From Pseudomonadota bacterium (lineage in GTDB: Bacteria; Pseudomonadota; Alphaproteobacteria; Rhizobiales; Hyphomicrobiaceae), in contig JAFECE010000011.1 of NCBI GenBank assembly GCA_018242295.1, positions 496,001 to 560,000 on the forward strand: a stretch of 64,000 nucleotides of DNA, written 5' to 3'. This document shows positions 7,698 to 17,400 of the stretch, piece after piece. Numbering within the stretch: position 1 is the stretch's first letter; each line of letters opens with the position of its first letter. The notes under the pieces were generated by a model. The model did no database searches. It was not told the origin of the DNA and saw only the letters and a program-made list of their open reading frames with translations. The position numbers and the translations under genes are program-made.

Positions 7698-7973
7698 ATG
7701 AAATCTTTCACGATGATGCTGGCGGCCGTTGCGATAGCGGCCACGTCGACTGGGTCTTTCGCGGCAGCTTCGAAGTCCAAGACGACCGAAAAGACGCCCG
7801 AGTCGATCGAATGCTCGAAGCAGGCCGATGCAAAGGGCTTGCACGGCAAGGAGCGCGTTAAGTTTCGCGCTCAATGCAAAAAGGAGCTGAAAGGAAAATC
7901 ATCGGCTACGACGACGCCACCGCCGGCGGCCGATAAGTCCAGCACGGCGGCTCCTGCGAAAACCGGCAATTGA
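7698..7973 (+). CDS. PsiF repeat family periplasmic protein
   Basis: 91 residues. A signal peptide (MKSFTMMLAAVAIAATSTG, cleavage near SFAAA) is followed by one PsiF repeat: ECSKQADAKGLHGKERVKF then CKKELKG. The two cysteines are those typical of the repeat. E. coli PsiF is phosphate-starvation induced and carries two repeats; here only one is present, followed by a Thr/Pro/Ala-rich tail. AAAGGA lies upstream of the ATG. Whether phosphate controls it here cannot be seen: I found no Pho box. Confidence 0.85.
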   Translation: MKSFTMMLAAVAIAATSTGSFAAASKSKTTEKTPESIECSKQADAKGLHGKERVKFRAQCKKELKGKSSATTTPPPAADKSSTAAPAKTGN

Positions 7974-8021
7974 GCGGCGGGCAACAAGACGCAATATTGA
8001 TCGCAAGGTCGTTCCTACAGA

Positions 8022-8047
8022 AGCCCCGCCGTCCGCGGGGCTTTTTT
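8022..8047 (+). terminator. Rho-independent terminator
   Basis: AGCCCCGC, a 5-base loop, GCGGGGCT, then six Ts. It sits 49 bases after the stop of the PsiF-family gene and is positioned to end transcription of the two small secreted-protein genes. Confidence 0.9.
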
Positions 8048-8056
8048 CTGCCAAAT

Positions 8057-8140
8057 CCTCCTCGAACGCGTGACCCCGGACTTGATCCGGGGGATGCGCG
8101 TTCGGGGATCCAAGTCGTGGCCAAGACTTGGCACTGTCAC
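8057..8140. repeat. Composite palindromic repeat, left-arm copy
   Basis: CTCGAACGCGTGA, then a different inner hairpin (CCCCGGACTTGATCCGGGGG), then GCGTTCGGGGATCCA, followed by GTCGTGGCCAAGACTTGGCAC. The outer arms equal those of the left half of the element at 2028-2177 while the inner hairpin is replaced, so the family appears modular. Confidence 0.7.
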
Positions 8141-8178
8141 GGGGCGGCGAAGGCTGCATCCGAAATCAATAGATATGA

Positions 8179-8216
8179 GAGCGAGGCCCGGCCGTCCCGT
8201 CCCTTGTCTGTTTTGC
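8179..8216. repeat. Dispersed 38-bp repeat, copy B
   Basis: Begins GAGCGAGGCCCGGCCGTCCC and ends TTTTGCG. It is the partner of the segment at 2779-2817, in the same orientation. It lies between the PsiF terminator and the end of the arsC-like gene, immediately after a palindromic repeat, so both intergenic sites carry both repeat families. Confidence 0.6.
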
Positions 8217-8291
8217 GATCGGCGCTTCGCTCACGCGGAGCCGGCCGGCGATGGCGCTTGGCCTGGCTTCCACACGTGTGAGCGCGGACGC

Positions 8292-8705
8292 CTATTTCGT
8301 CTTGCGGGCCGGTATGATCTCGCCATCTTCCTTCGTGAAGTCGCCGATGTCCGCATTCGGGAGAATGTCGAGCACCGTTTCGGACGGGCGGCAGAGGCGG
8401 GTGCCGAGCGGCGTTACGACAATGGGGCGCTCGATGAGGATCGGATGCTGAAGCATCGCATCGATGAGCTGTTCGTCCGTCCATTTCGGATCGTCGAGAC
8501 CAAGCTCGACGTAGGGCGTTCCCTTTTTACGCAGGAGATCGCGGGGCGACATGCCCATCGCGCGCAGGAGGCGCTTGAGTTCGGCTCGGCTGGGTGGCGT
8601 CTTGAGGTATTCGACGACGCGCGGTTCCTCGCCGCTTTTGCGGATGACCGCGAGCGTGTTGCGCGACGTTCCGCAGCTGGGGTTGTGGTAGATCGTGATC
8701 GTCAC
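8292..8705 (-). CDS. arsC: ArsC-type (glutaredoxin-dependent) arsenate reductase
   Basis: 137 residues, the normal length for the family. The N-terminus TITIYHNPSCGTSRN carries the catalytic Cys11 in the CGTSRN motif. Arginines expected for oxyanion binding appear in IERPIVV and TRLCRP. The protein would reduce arsenate to arsenite with glutathione and glutaredoxin. No arsR, arsB or acr3 neighbour is present, so it is not in a classical ars operon. A role as a YffB/Spx-like thiol protein is possible, but the full length and RP motif favour ArsC. A DUF930 gene reads in the same direction 30 bp upstream. Confidence 0.85.
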   Translation of the reverse strand: MTITIYHNPSCGTSRNTLAVIRKSGEEPRVVEYLKTPPSRAELKRLLRAMGMSPRDLLRKKGTPYVELGLDDPKWTDEQLIDAMLQHPILIERPIVVTPLGTRLCRPSETVLDILPNADIGDFTKEDGEIIPARKTK

Positions 8706-8735
8706 GGCGTTACTCCAAGCGATCCGAGATGCGGC

Positions 8736-9113
8736 CTACTTCCACAGACCCAGGTCTTCCCATTTGCTTTCGGGAATTTCGGGGCCGATTTCGTAATCGA
8801 ACGACGTTGCCTTCATCTGGTCGTTCGTGACGGCGCAGGTGAACTTCACTTGATACCAGCGATTGTTGGCGCGCGCCGCTCCGCCTTTGGCGACGACGGT
8901 CGTTCCGTCGAACGTGGCGCGCGAGAGGATGCTCGTTTTCAGGCGATCGACGTGAGTGAGTTTCTTGGCGCGATTGATATCGAGAATGCCCTTAAGGATG
9001 CACACCTGATGCGCGCGTTCTTCCGGATCGAGCTTGAGGAGCGACTGGTCCATCGACGCGGCGCCGGCTGGCGATACCAATCCAAGAAAAATCAGAAAAA
9101 GCCAGCGATGCAT
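8736..9113 (-). CDS. DUF930 domain-containing periplasmic protein
   Basis: 125 residues from ATG 9111-9113, which has GGAGG upstream and starts a signal peptide (MHRWLFLIFLGLVSPAGA). The longer frame to 9212 lacks one. The mature part begins LLKLDPEERAHQVCILKGI and continues to YQVKFTCAVTNDQMKAT, the pattern of DUF930, a small alphaproteobacterial periplasmic family with two conserved cysteines. Function unknown. The protein ends IPESKWEDLGLWK. It lies upstream of arsC on the same strand. Confidence 0.75.
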   Translation of the reverse strand: MHRWLFLIFLGLVSPAGAASMDQSLLKLDPEERAHQVCILKGILDINRAKKLTHVDRLKTSILSRATFDGTTVVAKGGAARANNRWYQVKFTCAVTNDQMKATSFDYEIGPEIPESKWEDLGLWK

Positions 9114-9354
9114 TCCCCCTCCGTCGGTGTGCGAAATTCGCTCCATCCTGCGCGTGAATACCGGCCGGATGGAGGCTCCAGATTCCCCGGAGGCACTTAT
9201 GCCTAGAGCCACGGCGGGACGTCACGCGATTTTTTGGGCTACGCGCTGTTTCGTCGTCCCTCGGTTCGGCGCAGTGTCGCGTATCCGAACGTGCGATGGC
9301 ATTCGACCGGAAAGCTTGGATTGAACAATTTCTGCTTCGTTGCGTTTCGCAGGT

Positions 9355-10395
9355 ATGCAGAGGTGGATTTCGACAGTTCATGCAGCCGCTGTTGCCTCGC
9401 GGGCGATGCCTGTCGCACTGCGTTATGTGATCACTGCCGCTCTTGTGGCTTTTGTGGTCTGGGCGCAGATGACGTGGGGCGAGGAGGCGGGCAATCGTTA
9501 CCCGTTCCTTTCTTTTATTCCCGTGATTTTTGCCGCTGGCGCGCTCTTCGACCGGGGCAACGGTTTTTTCGCGACCGTGTTAAGCGCGGTGGCGGTTTCG
9601 TATTTCTTTCTGCAGCCGCGCCATTCGCTGGCCATCACCAATCCGTCCGATCAGGGGGCTCTTCTGCTGTTTGTCGTGATCGGGTTCGTGATCTCGTCGG
9701 TTGTTGAAGCTTTGCACGCCGGTCTCGTGTCACTCGCAATCGAGCATGAAAGAGCGAGCGAGGCGGTTCGCGACCGCGACGTGCTGCTGAACGAGCTTTC
9801 GCACCGTACGCGGAACGATTTTGCGAACGTCGTAACGCTCCTGAATTTGCAATCTCGCTCGGCGAGCGAAGAGGCGCGGGAAGCGTTGGTCTCCGCTGCT
9901 GAGCGCGTGCAGACGATTGCGCGCGTGCACCGGCGATTGGACCTTCGCAACGAGCATGTCGTGGTCGATACGAAATTCTACCTTGGCGAACTGTGCGCCG
10001 ACCTCCGGCTCTCTCGGCTCGCGATGCGCCCGATTGCACTCGAGTGCCGCGCGGAAAGCCATTCGATCAATCTCGAGAAGGCCGTTCCGCTGGGATTGAT
10101 TATCAACGAGTCCGTCACCAATGCGGCCAAGCATGCGTTTCCGAACGAGATGCAGGGCAACATTATCGTGCATTTCCAGCGGGCGGGCGATGTCTACAAG
10201 CTCGTCGTGGCGGACGACGGCATTGGCAGGACCGGCAAAGCCGAGCCCAACATTGCGGTGCGACCATCGACGTCGGGTATCGGCAATCGACTGATGGAGA
10301 TGCTCGCCGCGCAGCTTGGCAGCAAGATCGAGGTCGAAGACCGTTCACCCGGCACCGCAATCGTCGTGACCATTCCGGTAAAGACCGCCAAATGA
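9355..10395 (+). CDS. Sensor histidine kinase, DUF4118 plus HisKA_2/HWE
   Basis: About 346 residues. Three or four membrane helices lie between residues 20 and 125 (a DUF4118-type KdpD-like sensor region: FLSFIPVIFAAGALF, then FLQPRHSLAI). A cytoplasmic coiled segment is followed by the phospho-acceptor helix LLNELSHRTRNDFANVV, with the histidine in a HRTRND context typical of HisKA_2/HWE kinases. The ATPase domain shows the N-box NESVTNAAKHAF and the G-box region DDGIGRTG. The start is uncertain (TTG 9340, ATG 9355 or ATG 9406). No response regulator is adjacent. It probably feeds a PhyR-like or stand-alone receiver elsewhere. Confidence 0.85.
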   Translation: MQRWISTVHAAAVASRAMPVALRYVITAALVAFVVWAQMTWGEEAGNRYPFLSFIPVIFAAGALFDRGNGFFATVLSAVAVSYFFLQPRHSLAITNPSDQGALLLFVVIGFVISSVVEALHAGLVSLAIEHERASEAVRDRDVLLNELSHRTRNDFANVVTLLNLQSRSASEEAREALVSAAERVQTIARVHRRLDLRNEHVVVDTKFYLGELCADLRLSRLAMRPIALECRAESHSINLEKAVPLGLIINESVTNAAKHAFPNEMQGNIIVHFQRAGDVYKLVVADDGIGRTGKAEPNIAVRPSTSGIGNRLMEMLAAQLGSKIEVEDRSPGTAIVVTIPVKTAK

Positions 10396-10399
10396 ACTG

Positions 10400-10427
10400 A
10401 AAAAAAAGGCAGCGGTTTAGCGCTGCC
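10400..10427 (-). terminator. Terminator for usg (minus strand)
   Basis: Read on the minus strand: GGCAGCG, a 6-base loop, CGCTGCC, then eight Ts. It lies about 150 bases downstream of the usg stop. On the plus strand it follows the kinase stop but has no T-run there. Confidence 0.75.
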
Positions 10428-10580
10428 TCGAGTGCCTGGTTCCTAGGCTGTCCCAGTGCGGGCGAGACTAAATCCAAGCCGCCTGAAGGCGGTACTTACG
10501 ATTTCGTAAAGCGTTGCGCGCGGAGCGTTTTCGCGGGGATAGGCAGCATTATTAAGGCTATTGCAGCAGCGTCTTCGCCC

Positions 10581-10868
10581 CTAGTGCAGCCTAAGCTCCA
10601 TGCCGACAAGCCTGAGCTCCGCTGGACGAATGAGCTTTGAGTGCGCCACAGTCACCTTGAAAAGTTTGCCTTCGATCTCCGCGGTCCAGAAATCGAGAAA
10701 GGATTTGAGCTTTGGAAAGAGCGGGGCGGAATCGTACTCTTGCCAGATATAGCTTTGGAGAAGCGAGGGATGATCCGGAAGACGATAAAGGATCTCGGCA
10801 GTCGTCAGGCTGAAGCCGGCGAGCTGGGCTTTGAAGCCGTTGTCGCAAGACATTTCACGTACGGTCAC
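10581..10868 (-). CDS. Usg family protein
   Basis: 95 residues. The central block LAGFSLTTAEILYRLPDHP, then QSYIWQEYDSAPLFPKLKSF and LIRPAELR, is the Usg signature, a small alphaproteobacterial family first named from the trp region of Caulobacter. Its biochemical role is unknown. I chose GTG 10866-10868 because AAAGGAGA precedes it at ideal spacing; the ATG at 10886 lies within that ribosome-binding site. The gene is monocistronic with its own terminator. Confidence 0.85.
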   Translation of the reverse strand: MTVREMSCDNGFKAQLAGFSLTTAEILYRLPDHPSLLQSYIWQEYDSAPLFPKLKSFLDFWTAEIEGKLFKVTVAHSKLIRPAELRLVGMELRLH

Positions 10869-11084
10869 GTAGCAATCTCCTTTCAATTAGGTGATTGGGT
10901 GCCCTCCCTGAAACGACAATGATTCAGCGAGATTCGTTCCGTGTCCATATCGATTATTCGTCGATTCGAATTGTTAGCAGCCGCGTAAATCGAGTGCTCG
11001 GAATTTCCGCCGTGCGCTTGCGCAATGGGCGGGCTCGCTATGCAGTCCGGCGGTTCGGAGCGGCGATTTCCTAGGCGCACGAAA

Positions 11085-11717
11085 ATGCTTGAGATGGGAC
11101 TCAAAAGCTTCCTGACGTTTTTCGCGACGATCGGGCCGATCGAAGCGGCGGTGCTGTTCGCGGCCTTCACACCGAAGATGCCCTACGACCAGCGGCGCGC
11201 CATCGCCATTCGCGCGACGTTGATTGCATCGTGCATTCTCGCTGTCTTTACGGTGTTCGGCGAACCCATTCTCAGCGAGCTGGGCGTTTCGATCGCAGCG
11301 TTGCAGGTCGCGGGCGGAATTGTCCTGCTCTTAATCGCGCTCGACATGATCTTCGCGAGACCGGCGGGAGCAATCAAGCTCACGCCGCCCGAAGGTGCGG
11401 AAGCGCAGTCCAAGGACGATATCGCGGTGTTCCCTTTAGCGACGCCGCTGCTTGCCGGGCCGGGTGCTATGAGCGCCGGCATTCTGCTTGCAGCGAATGC
11501 GCGCGGCGAGCCGCTCGGACTGGTGATCGTTGTGTCGTCGCTCGCTTCCGTGATGGTCATCACGCTGGTGCTGCTCGCGCTCGCGAACCAGCTTAATCAC
11601 CTCCTTGGTGTGACTGCGCAACGCGTGCTTATCCGCGTGTTCGGGATTTTGCTGGCCGCCATCGCCGTGCAGGCGGTTTTCAACGGCATCCATGCGTCGG
11701 GGCTTATTCCCCGTTAG
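11085..11717 (+). CDS. MarC/UPF0056 family membrane protein
   Basis: About 210 residues with six predicted membrane helices. The N-terminal helix contains FLTFFATIGPIEAAVLFAAF (family signature FxxxxPxG/E), and FPLATPLLAGPGAMSAGI is the second conserved half. Together they identify a MarC-type protein of the NAAT family. The E. coli member was once thought to mediate multiple antibiotic resistance, which was not upheld, so the substrate is unknown. Starts at 11085 (AGG upstream) or 11094 are equally possible; the longer frame from 11025 adds a non-conserved basic leader. Confidence 0.85.
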   Translation: MLEMGLKSFLTFFATIGPIEAAVLFAAFTPKMPYDQRRAIAIRATLIASCILAVFTVFGEPILSELGVSIAALQVAGGIVLLLIALDMIFARPAGAIKLTPPEGAEAQSKDDIAVFPLATPLLAGPGAMSAGILLAANARGEPLGLVIVVSSLASVMVITLVLLALANQLNHLLGVTAQRVLIRVFGILLAAIAVQAVFNGIHASGLIPR

Positions 11718-11810
11718 CGGTCGTTAGGGTGGATTTAACGCTTCGCTGTTTCACTCCCGGACAGTTCGAAAGGTTCTGTTGCGTTTGTGGCGTTGTCGAA
11801 GGCGTTCCCT

Positions 11811-12236
11811 ATGTTCCTGTTCCCTCCCGGCCTATGGCCGAAGGCCGCGCGTGTTGCGCTCACTTTGCTGATGGCGTCGGCAGCCGGAATGTCGGCAGCG
11901 GGATGTGCGACCGACAACACCGCTTATGGTATGGACAACACCACGTATTACGCGGGCTCGCCGCCGGTGTATGTCGCGCGGGGACCGGCGGTCGAGATGG
12001 AGCCGGACGGACTGCCCGTGCAGGCTCCGCCGTCGGCCCGTATCCGGGCGATGCCGGACGACCCGGCGCAGCCCTATAGCCGCAACTATGGCGGCCCCAA
12101 TCCCGCGGACCAAGCAGCTGCGCCGATCTCCGTGAAGGTTTCGAACGACACGGTCTCGCAGCCGAATTCCATTCCGGCCGATTTGCCGCCGGCGTTCCGC
12201 AGGCAGCTTGTCGCTGCGGTAGACGCCGCCGGATAG
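11811..12236 (+). CDS. Putative lipoprotein
   Basis: 141 residues from ATG 11811, or 149 from GTG 11787. A hydrophobic leader (VALTLLMASAAGMSAAGC) ends in a lipobox-like AAGC, so the protein is probably lipidated. The rest is Pro/Asn/Tyr-rich and disordered (TYYAGSPPVYVARGP, PYSRNYGGPNP), ending LPPAFRRQLVAAVDAAG. The segment PDDPAQPYSRNYG and the end LPPAFRRQLV recall the N-terminal part of alphaproteobacterial L,D-transpeptidases, but the catalytic domain is absent. It could be a truncated relative. Evidence for this is weak. Confidence 0.55.
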   Translation: MFLFPPGLWPKAARVALTLLMASAAGMSAAGCATDNTAYGMDNTTYYAGSPPVYVARGPAVEMEPDGLPVQAPPSARIRAMPDDPAQPYSRNYGGPNPADQAAAPISVKVSNDTVSQPNSIPADLPPAFRRQLVAAVDAAG

Positions 12237-12289
12237 ACGTGGTGTCTTCGCCGGGCCGTCGCTCAACGAAGTGATGCCCGGGGGGGCCC

Positions 12290-12817
12290 TTGAACATCTG
12301 CCGTTATCTTGACGTTGCTCTGACGCCCGAAATCGAGCGCAGCATCGACACCATTTTCTTTGAATCGAGCAATACGAAATCGTTCGAAACCGAGCGATCT
12401 CGCGTCGCTTTTCGCGATCGCTGGCTCGGGCGTTATCTTCGTGACGATCCGCAGTTTGCGTATCTGGCAATGACGCCGGCCGGAGGTGTTATCGGCTACC
12501 TGGTTGGTGCGGTCGACGATCCGGCGGTCGCGTCGCGGTTTGCCGATATCGGGTTCTTCGCCGATTTGCGCGTGCGGACGAAACAGTTTCCCGCGCACCT
12601 GCATGTGAACGTCGCGCCGGATTTTCGCAATCGCGGGATTGGAAGGCAGTTGGTCGATTGCTTCGCCGCCGACGCGAAGGCCCACGGCGCGACCGGCGTC
12701 CATGTCGTGACCTCAGTCGGGGCTCCGAATATCCGCTTCTACAATCGGGCCGGATTTGCGGAAGTCGCTCGCGCCGGCGCTGGCGGCGAGCTGGTGTTTC
12801 TGGGACGATCTCTCTGA
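12290..12817 (+). CDS. GNAT family N-acetyltransferase
   Basis: 175 residues from TTG 12290, preceded by a G7 run that can serve as ribosome-binding site. The acetyl-CoA binding motif A is HVNVAPDFRNRGIGRQLVDCF (residues around 108-128), with R-N-R-G-I-G as the pyrophosphate loop, and the C-terminal NIRFYNRAGFAEV is the usual motif B. The substrate is unknown. The gene follows the putative lipoprotein gene by 53 bp and may be co-transcribed. Confidence 0.85.
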   Translation: MNICRYLDVALTPEIERSIDTIFFESSNTKSFETERSRVAFRDRWLGRYLRDDPQFAYLAMTPAGGVIGYLVGAVDDPAVASRFADIGFFADLRVRTKQFPAHLHVNVAPDFRNRGIGRQLVDCFAADAKAHGATGVHVVTSVGAPNIRFYNRAGFAEVARAGAGGELVFLGRSL

Positions 12818-12976
12818 GATAGTTGTCCACGCGGCTGGACTTGTGGACAGGCTGAAGCAGCGACACCTTGCGATCAGTGTTCTGATGCGGCCGGAGCGAG
12901 CTTTAGAAATCCTTCCCGGCCGTCGACGCACAGTTACAAACTGGCGGCCGGAAAGGTGAGTTAGGCCCTTGGGGGA

Positions 12977-12996
12977 AAAGAGCCTGGGGCTTTTTG
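12977..12996. terminator. Possible bidirectional terminator
   Basis: AAAGAGCC and GGGCTTTTT form a short hairpin with A and T runs on either side, between the GNAT gene and the convergent bactofilin gene. The stem is short and includes one G-T pair. It is followed by a degenerate repeat rich in GGGTCTG/GAGTCT units (13000-13050). Confidence 0.4.
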
Positions 12997-13055
12997 TCTA
13001 GGGGTCTGAGGTCTTCGGACTTAGGGTCTGGGGTTTGAGAGTCTCGGGAGGTGCA

Positions 13056-13586
13056 TTAATTCGGCAATTCGGGCGGTAGCCGCGGCGGAACAACAAAGCC
13101 GATCGGCTCGGACTTGGGCGCCACGATCGTGCGTGGGTCTTCCTTGGTACGACGCGATTTACCTTCGAACAGAGCGCCCTGCTCGATGGACAGCGACTGG
13201 TGAAAAATATCGCCTTCGACTTGGCTCGTCGTTTGCAGCATGACGCGGCGGCCTCGGACCGATCCGACGACGTGACCGCGGACGATGACTTCTTCGCCGG
13301 AGATGCTGCCGGTGACCGTCGCGTTTTCGCCGACGACGACGTTGCTGCCTTGGATGTCGCCCTCGACGATACCGTCGACCTGGACTTCACCCTTGCAGAT
13401 GAGATTGCCGGTAATGGTGAGATCGGCGCCGATTACCGAGACGGATTTAGGTCCATCTGTCGCGGCGGCACGCGGCACGGATAGAAATGGACGCGGCTGG
13501 AATGCGGGTGTGTGGCTCGTTTCCGCGGCGGAGCCGGTCGGCTGCGATCTCAAATCGGCCTCGGAACGGCGAAAATTTGGCAACAT
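13056..13586 (-). CDS. Bactofilin family cytoskeletal protein
   Basis: 176 residues. The central part (about residues 48-135) is a run of short beta repeats with spaced glycines and hydrophobics: SVIGADLTITGNLICKGEV, VDGIVEGDIQG, GENATVTGSISGEEVIVRG. This is the right-handed beta-helix of bactofilins (PF04519). Flanking tails are Pro/Ser-rich and disordered, as usual. Bactofilins polymerise without nucleotide and in Alphaproteobacteria localise to stalk, bud or cell-pole sites to guide peptidoglycan synthesis. The start has GAGGGG upstream. No M23 peptidase (LmdC-type partner) is adjacent. Confidence 0.92.
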   Translation of the reverse strand: MLPNFRRSEADLRSQPTGSAAETSHTPAFQPRPFLSVPRAAATDGPKSVSVIGADLTITGNLICKGEVQVDGIVEGDIQGSNVVVGENATVTGSISGEEVIVRGHVVGSVRGRRVMLQTTSQVEGDIFHQSLSIEQGALFEGKSRRTKEDPRTIVAPKSEPIGFVVPPRLPPELPN

Positions 13587-13826
13587 ATGGTCATCCCCTC
13601 TTACACGACTTAAGCAACGGTCCGCACCCTGAGCGGTCTCAACGCATTACGTCATCCAAATCTGCGGCGAGTGCGTTTGATTCGCGTAGCACTTTTGCCG
13701 CCGCAGTCCATCGTAGCGGCAGACAATTTCCACCGGAAATCCTCTGCGTTGCCGCAGAAGACATAATTCTTGGTGGAGAAGTGTGGCGGAAGATCAACGG
13801 TGCCGTAATTCGCACCGGCATGGTTA

Positions 13827-14291
13827 TCATTTGAGTGCTTTGACCGCCTCCAAGACCTCGTCGGCGTGGCCGGGGATTCGGACTTTGCGCCAGCTGCGGG
13901 CAATTTTGCCCGTTTTGTCGATGAGGAAAGTCGAGCGTTCGACGCCCATGTATTTTTTCCCATACATCGATTTTTCGACCCACACGCCATAGGCGGTCGC
14001 GACCGCCTTCTGCTCGTCGGCGAGCAGGCGGACCGACAAATCGTACTTGGATTTGAATTTTTGATGACTCTTCGGACTATCGGGGGAGATGCCGACGACT
14101 TCGGCTCCCTCGGCCGCGAATTCCGAGGCGAGGCACGAGAAGTCTTTCGCTTCCTGTGTACAACCCGATGTGTCGTCCTTTGGATAGAAATAGACGACGA
14201 CCGGATGGCCCTTGAGTTTGGACAGGCGCACCTCTCCGCCGTTGTCGTCGGGCAGGGCAAAATCCGGTGCTTTTTTTCCTTCCTCGATCAT
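13827..14291 (-). CDS. bcp: Thioredoxin-dependent thiol peroxidase (Bcp/PrxQ)
   Basis: 154 residues, the expected size. Peroxiredoxin fold with FYPKDDTSGCTQEAKDFS, where the cysteine is the peroxidatic one (near residue 44). The resolving cysteine five residues later, as in E. coli Bcp, is absent here because the sequence runs TQEAKDFSC, with a second Cys 9 residues downstream. FLIDKTGKIARSWRKV is the C-terminal family motif. It reduces hydroperoxides with thioredoxin in the cytoplasm. It lies between the bactofilin gene and the divergent AsmA-like gene. Confidence 0.92.
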   Translation of the reverse strand: MIEEGKKAPDFALPDDNGGEVRLSKLKGHPVVVYFYPKDDTSGCTQEAKDFSCLASEFAAEGAEVVGISPDSPKSHQKFKSKYDLSVRLLADEQKAVATAYGVWVEKSMYGKKYMGVERSTFLIDKTGKIARSWRKVRIPGHADEVLEAVKALK

Positions 14292-14457
14292 TTGGAACGT
14301 GCCTTTCTTTTGTCGTTTTTCGGCACTGTAGCTGGCACGTCGAGAGAGCGGAGGCCAGGGGATTTAGACTTTCATTCTGAAAGTTTTTTCCGTCCGTTCC
14401 CGGCAACAGCACGGGGGACCCGGGCCGGCATCGGTCTGCGGGGGGTGAGGAGCGGAG

Positions 14458-17400
14458 TTGACGAAACTGGCAACCGGCGGGCGCCCACCAATCCGGCGCG
14501 ACGCCGACCATAGCGCGCAGCAAAATGGCGCGCCACGAACTGCGATTTCGCAGCGCGTGGCCACGGCACCGCCGAGCCTTGCAATGCCCGAGGATGACAC
14601 CGCGATGTCCGCGGGGCTCCGCCACTTCTTCAGCGGCTGCCGCGTCCTCTTTTATCTCGTCGTGCCGCTGACATTGCTCGTGATGATGGCAACGGGCCTT
14701 CTTTACGTGCGGCTCAGGCACGGACCGATCGCTCTCAACTTCGTCGTGTCTCCAATCGAGCGGGGCATCAATGCCGAACTCGTGACGAGTTCGGTGAGGA
14801 TCGACGGCGCGGAGCTTCGGCTCGGACCGAGCGGAGAACTGGAATTCAGGCTGCGGGACGTCGGCGTGCTGGAGCAGGGCGGCGATGTCGTGCTGTCGTC
14901 GCCGCTCGCGGCCGTGAACATCTCGATGGCGGCACTTATGCGTGGCCGCATTGTTCCGGCTCGTATCGAGTTGATCGATCCGATCATCGCTCTCGCCTAT
15001 TCCGAGAAGTCCGGGTTCGTGTTCGAGCGCGCAGTGCCGAAGCCTGTTCCCGTGCGTCCGGATGGCGCCGGGGCAGCGGCTACTTCTGGGGCTGCGCCTC
15101 CGCCATCGGCCACCGCGCCGGAGACGACGGTCATAACACCGCGCTCTGTCGAAGCCGGAACGAAAGTCAATCTCGCCAAGATGCTGAGCGAGTCGTCGCG
15201 CCGTGCCCGCAATCGTCTCGACGCTACGTCGTATCTAACGGAATTCGGCCTTTCGAACGCAACCGTCGTCGTCGACTACGAGGGCCAGCGCAGCTCCTGG
15301 CGGATCGACGAGGCCAGCGTCGATTTCAATCATGCCGAGCGGCGGAGCGTGATCTCCGGCCGTGCGACAGTCGCGTCTCCAAAGGGGGCTTGGTCCGTAT
15401 CGTTCCTAACGGACGAGAGTGTTCAAACCGGCAAGCTCGATGTGAAGGCAACGATCCGCGACCTCGTTCCATCGACGCTTGCAGCTGCGGCTCCCCCCCT
15501 TGCGTTGCTCGGCAACTTCGAATTCCCGGTATCGGGCGATGCCACGATCGGGCTTTCGAGTGTTGGCGATATCGAGAGCGGCGAGCTTGCCGTCGAAGTT
15601 GGACAGGGGCGCGTGCGCCTTCCGTATCTGGTTCACCCTATGGAGGTCACTGCCGGTCTCTTCAAGCTGACCTTCGATGGCAAGGCCCGGCACTGGGAGC
15701 TGCAGCCGAGCCCGGTGAAATGGGCCGACGGCACGATGATGTTTACCGGGAACATGACAGACGTCTCGCAGGGATCGGACCCGCCGCAATGGCAATTCGC
15801 GCTCGACGGCAAGAACGGCGTCCTCGAGGCGGCGGAATTCAACGTGCCTCCGGTCCCAATCGACAACTGGTCGGCGCGAGGCTCAATCATACCGCGGCGG
15901 GGCTTCATCGATCTAACCGAATTCCGCCTCTCCGGCGGTGGGGGAGAGGCGACGATCAAGGCGACGACCCAAGCGGGTCCGCAAGGTCAGAGCGTGTCGG
16001 CCGAGTTCGCCGTTTCACCCATGCCGCTTGCGACGTTGAAGGCGTTATGGCCGCGCGCGGTGGCGTCGGGGACGCGCGATTGGGTTGGCAAGAACGTATC
16101 GGCCGTAAACTTCAAGGGCGGAACTCTCCGGTACACGAACAGGAACGTCGGGGGCATCGAGCCCGGCTCCGTTTCGACCGAGCTCGAGCGCGTCAGCGCG
16201 AGTTTCGAGGCGAGGGATGCCGTGTTTACCCCGTTGCCCGGCATGCCGGCGATTACAGCACCGAGCATGTCGATCCGCATCAATGACAATGCACTCGATA
16301 TTACGGTGCCCGAAGGCGCTGTTGCGTTGGCGAACGGTGGCCAGCTGCCACTCAAGAACGGACGACTGACGACGGACGACATCATGGGCCCTCGCCCCAA
16401 CGGCGAGATCGGCTTTTCTGCCGTCGGGGAACTCGCGCCATTCCTTGAAGCAATGCAGCAGCTTCCGGTGCGGGCCGTTCGCGACGCTTCGCCGTTGCCA
16501 AAAGCTGGCGAAGGCAAGATCGACGCGCAGCTTTTGATCAAGCTGCCATTCGTCCAGGGCGTCACCGGAGACGACATGGCGATTACCGGCAAGGCTCGCG
16601 TGTCAGACGGGCGCTTCGGCAAGGTCGCGGGGCGTTTCGACATCCAGGGCTTTACGCTCGATCTCAATCTCACCGACACCTCGCTCGATGCGAAGGGCGA
16701 TCTGCTTATCAACGGCGTTCCGGCGAAGGTCGTCGGTCAGCGTCTACTCGGTCCGGCTGCCGGTCAGCAGCCGCCGCTCAAGATTGTCGCGAAGCTTGAC
16801 GAGGCGGATCGGACGCAGCTCGGCCTCGACGTCAACAATATCGTTCACGGCGTCGTGCCGGTCGAACTTTCGTTGCAGAAGGGCGACCAGCCCGAGCCGG
16901 CGATCAAGCTGCACGCCGATCTGACGGATGCCGATCTGACGTTCGACCACCTGCAATGGCGCAAGCCTCCAGGGCGAGCCGCGAGCCTCGATGCCGATAT
17001 CGTCACCGCGCCAGGCCGCGATACGGAATTGCAGAACTTCAAGGTGGTGAGCGACGATATCGCTGCCGACGGGCGCATCGTCATCGGCACCGACAACAAG
17101 GTCAAAGAATTCAATTTCCCTGGGCTTAATCTCAACGTCATCTCGCGCCTCGACATCAGCGGGTCGCGGAGCAAGGATGATGTCTGGACGATGAAAATCG
17201 CCGGGTCGAATTTCGATGGACGCAATTTCTTCCGTTCGCTGTTCAATGTGGGTGATGGCCCAGGCCGGAAGGATAAACCGGCATCGGCCGGTGCGCACGT
17301 AACGGTCGATCTCGCGAACGTCATCGGCAGTTCCGACGTCTCGCTCCGCAATCTCAAGATGGCGATCGAGACGCGCAACGGCGATCTCGCGAGTCTCGAT

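Noticed and set aside
13587..13826. 240 bp between the bcp and bactofilin genes, screened for small RNA or gene
   Set aside because: No hairpin with a T-run, no coding pattern and no conserved motif that I can recognise.
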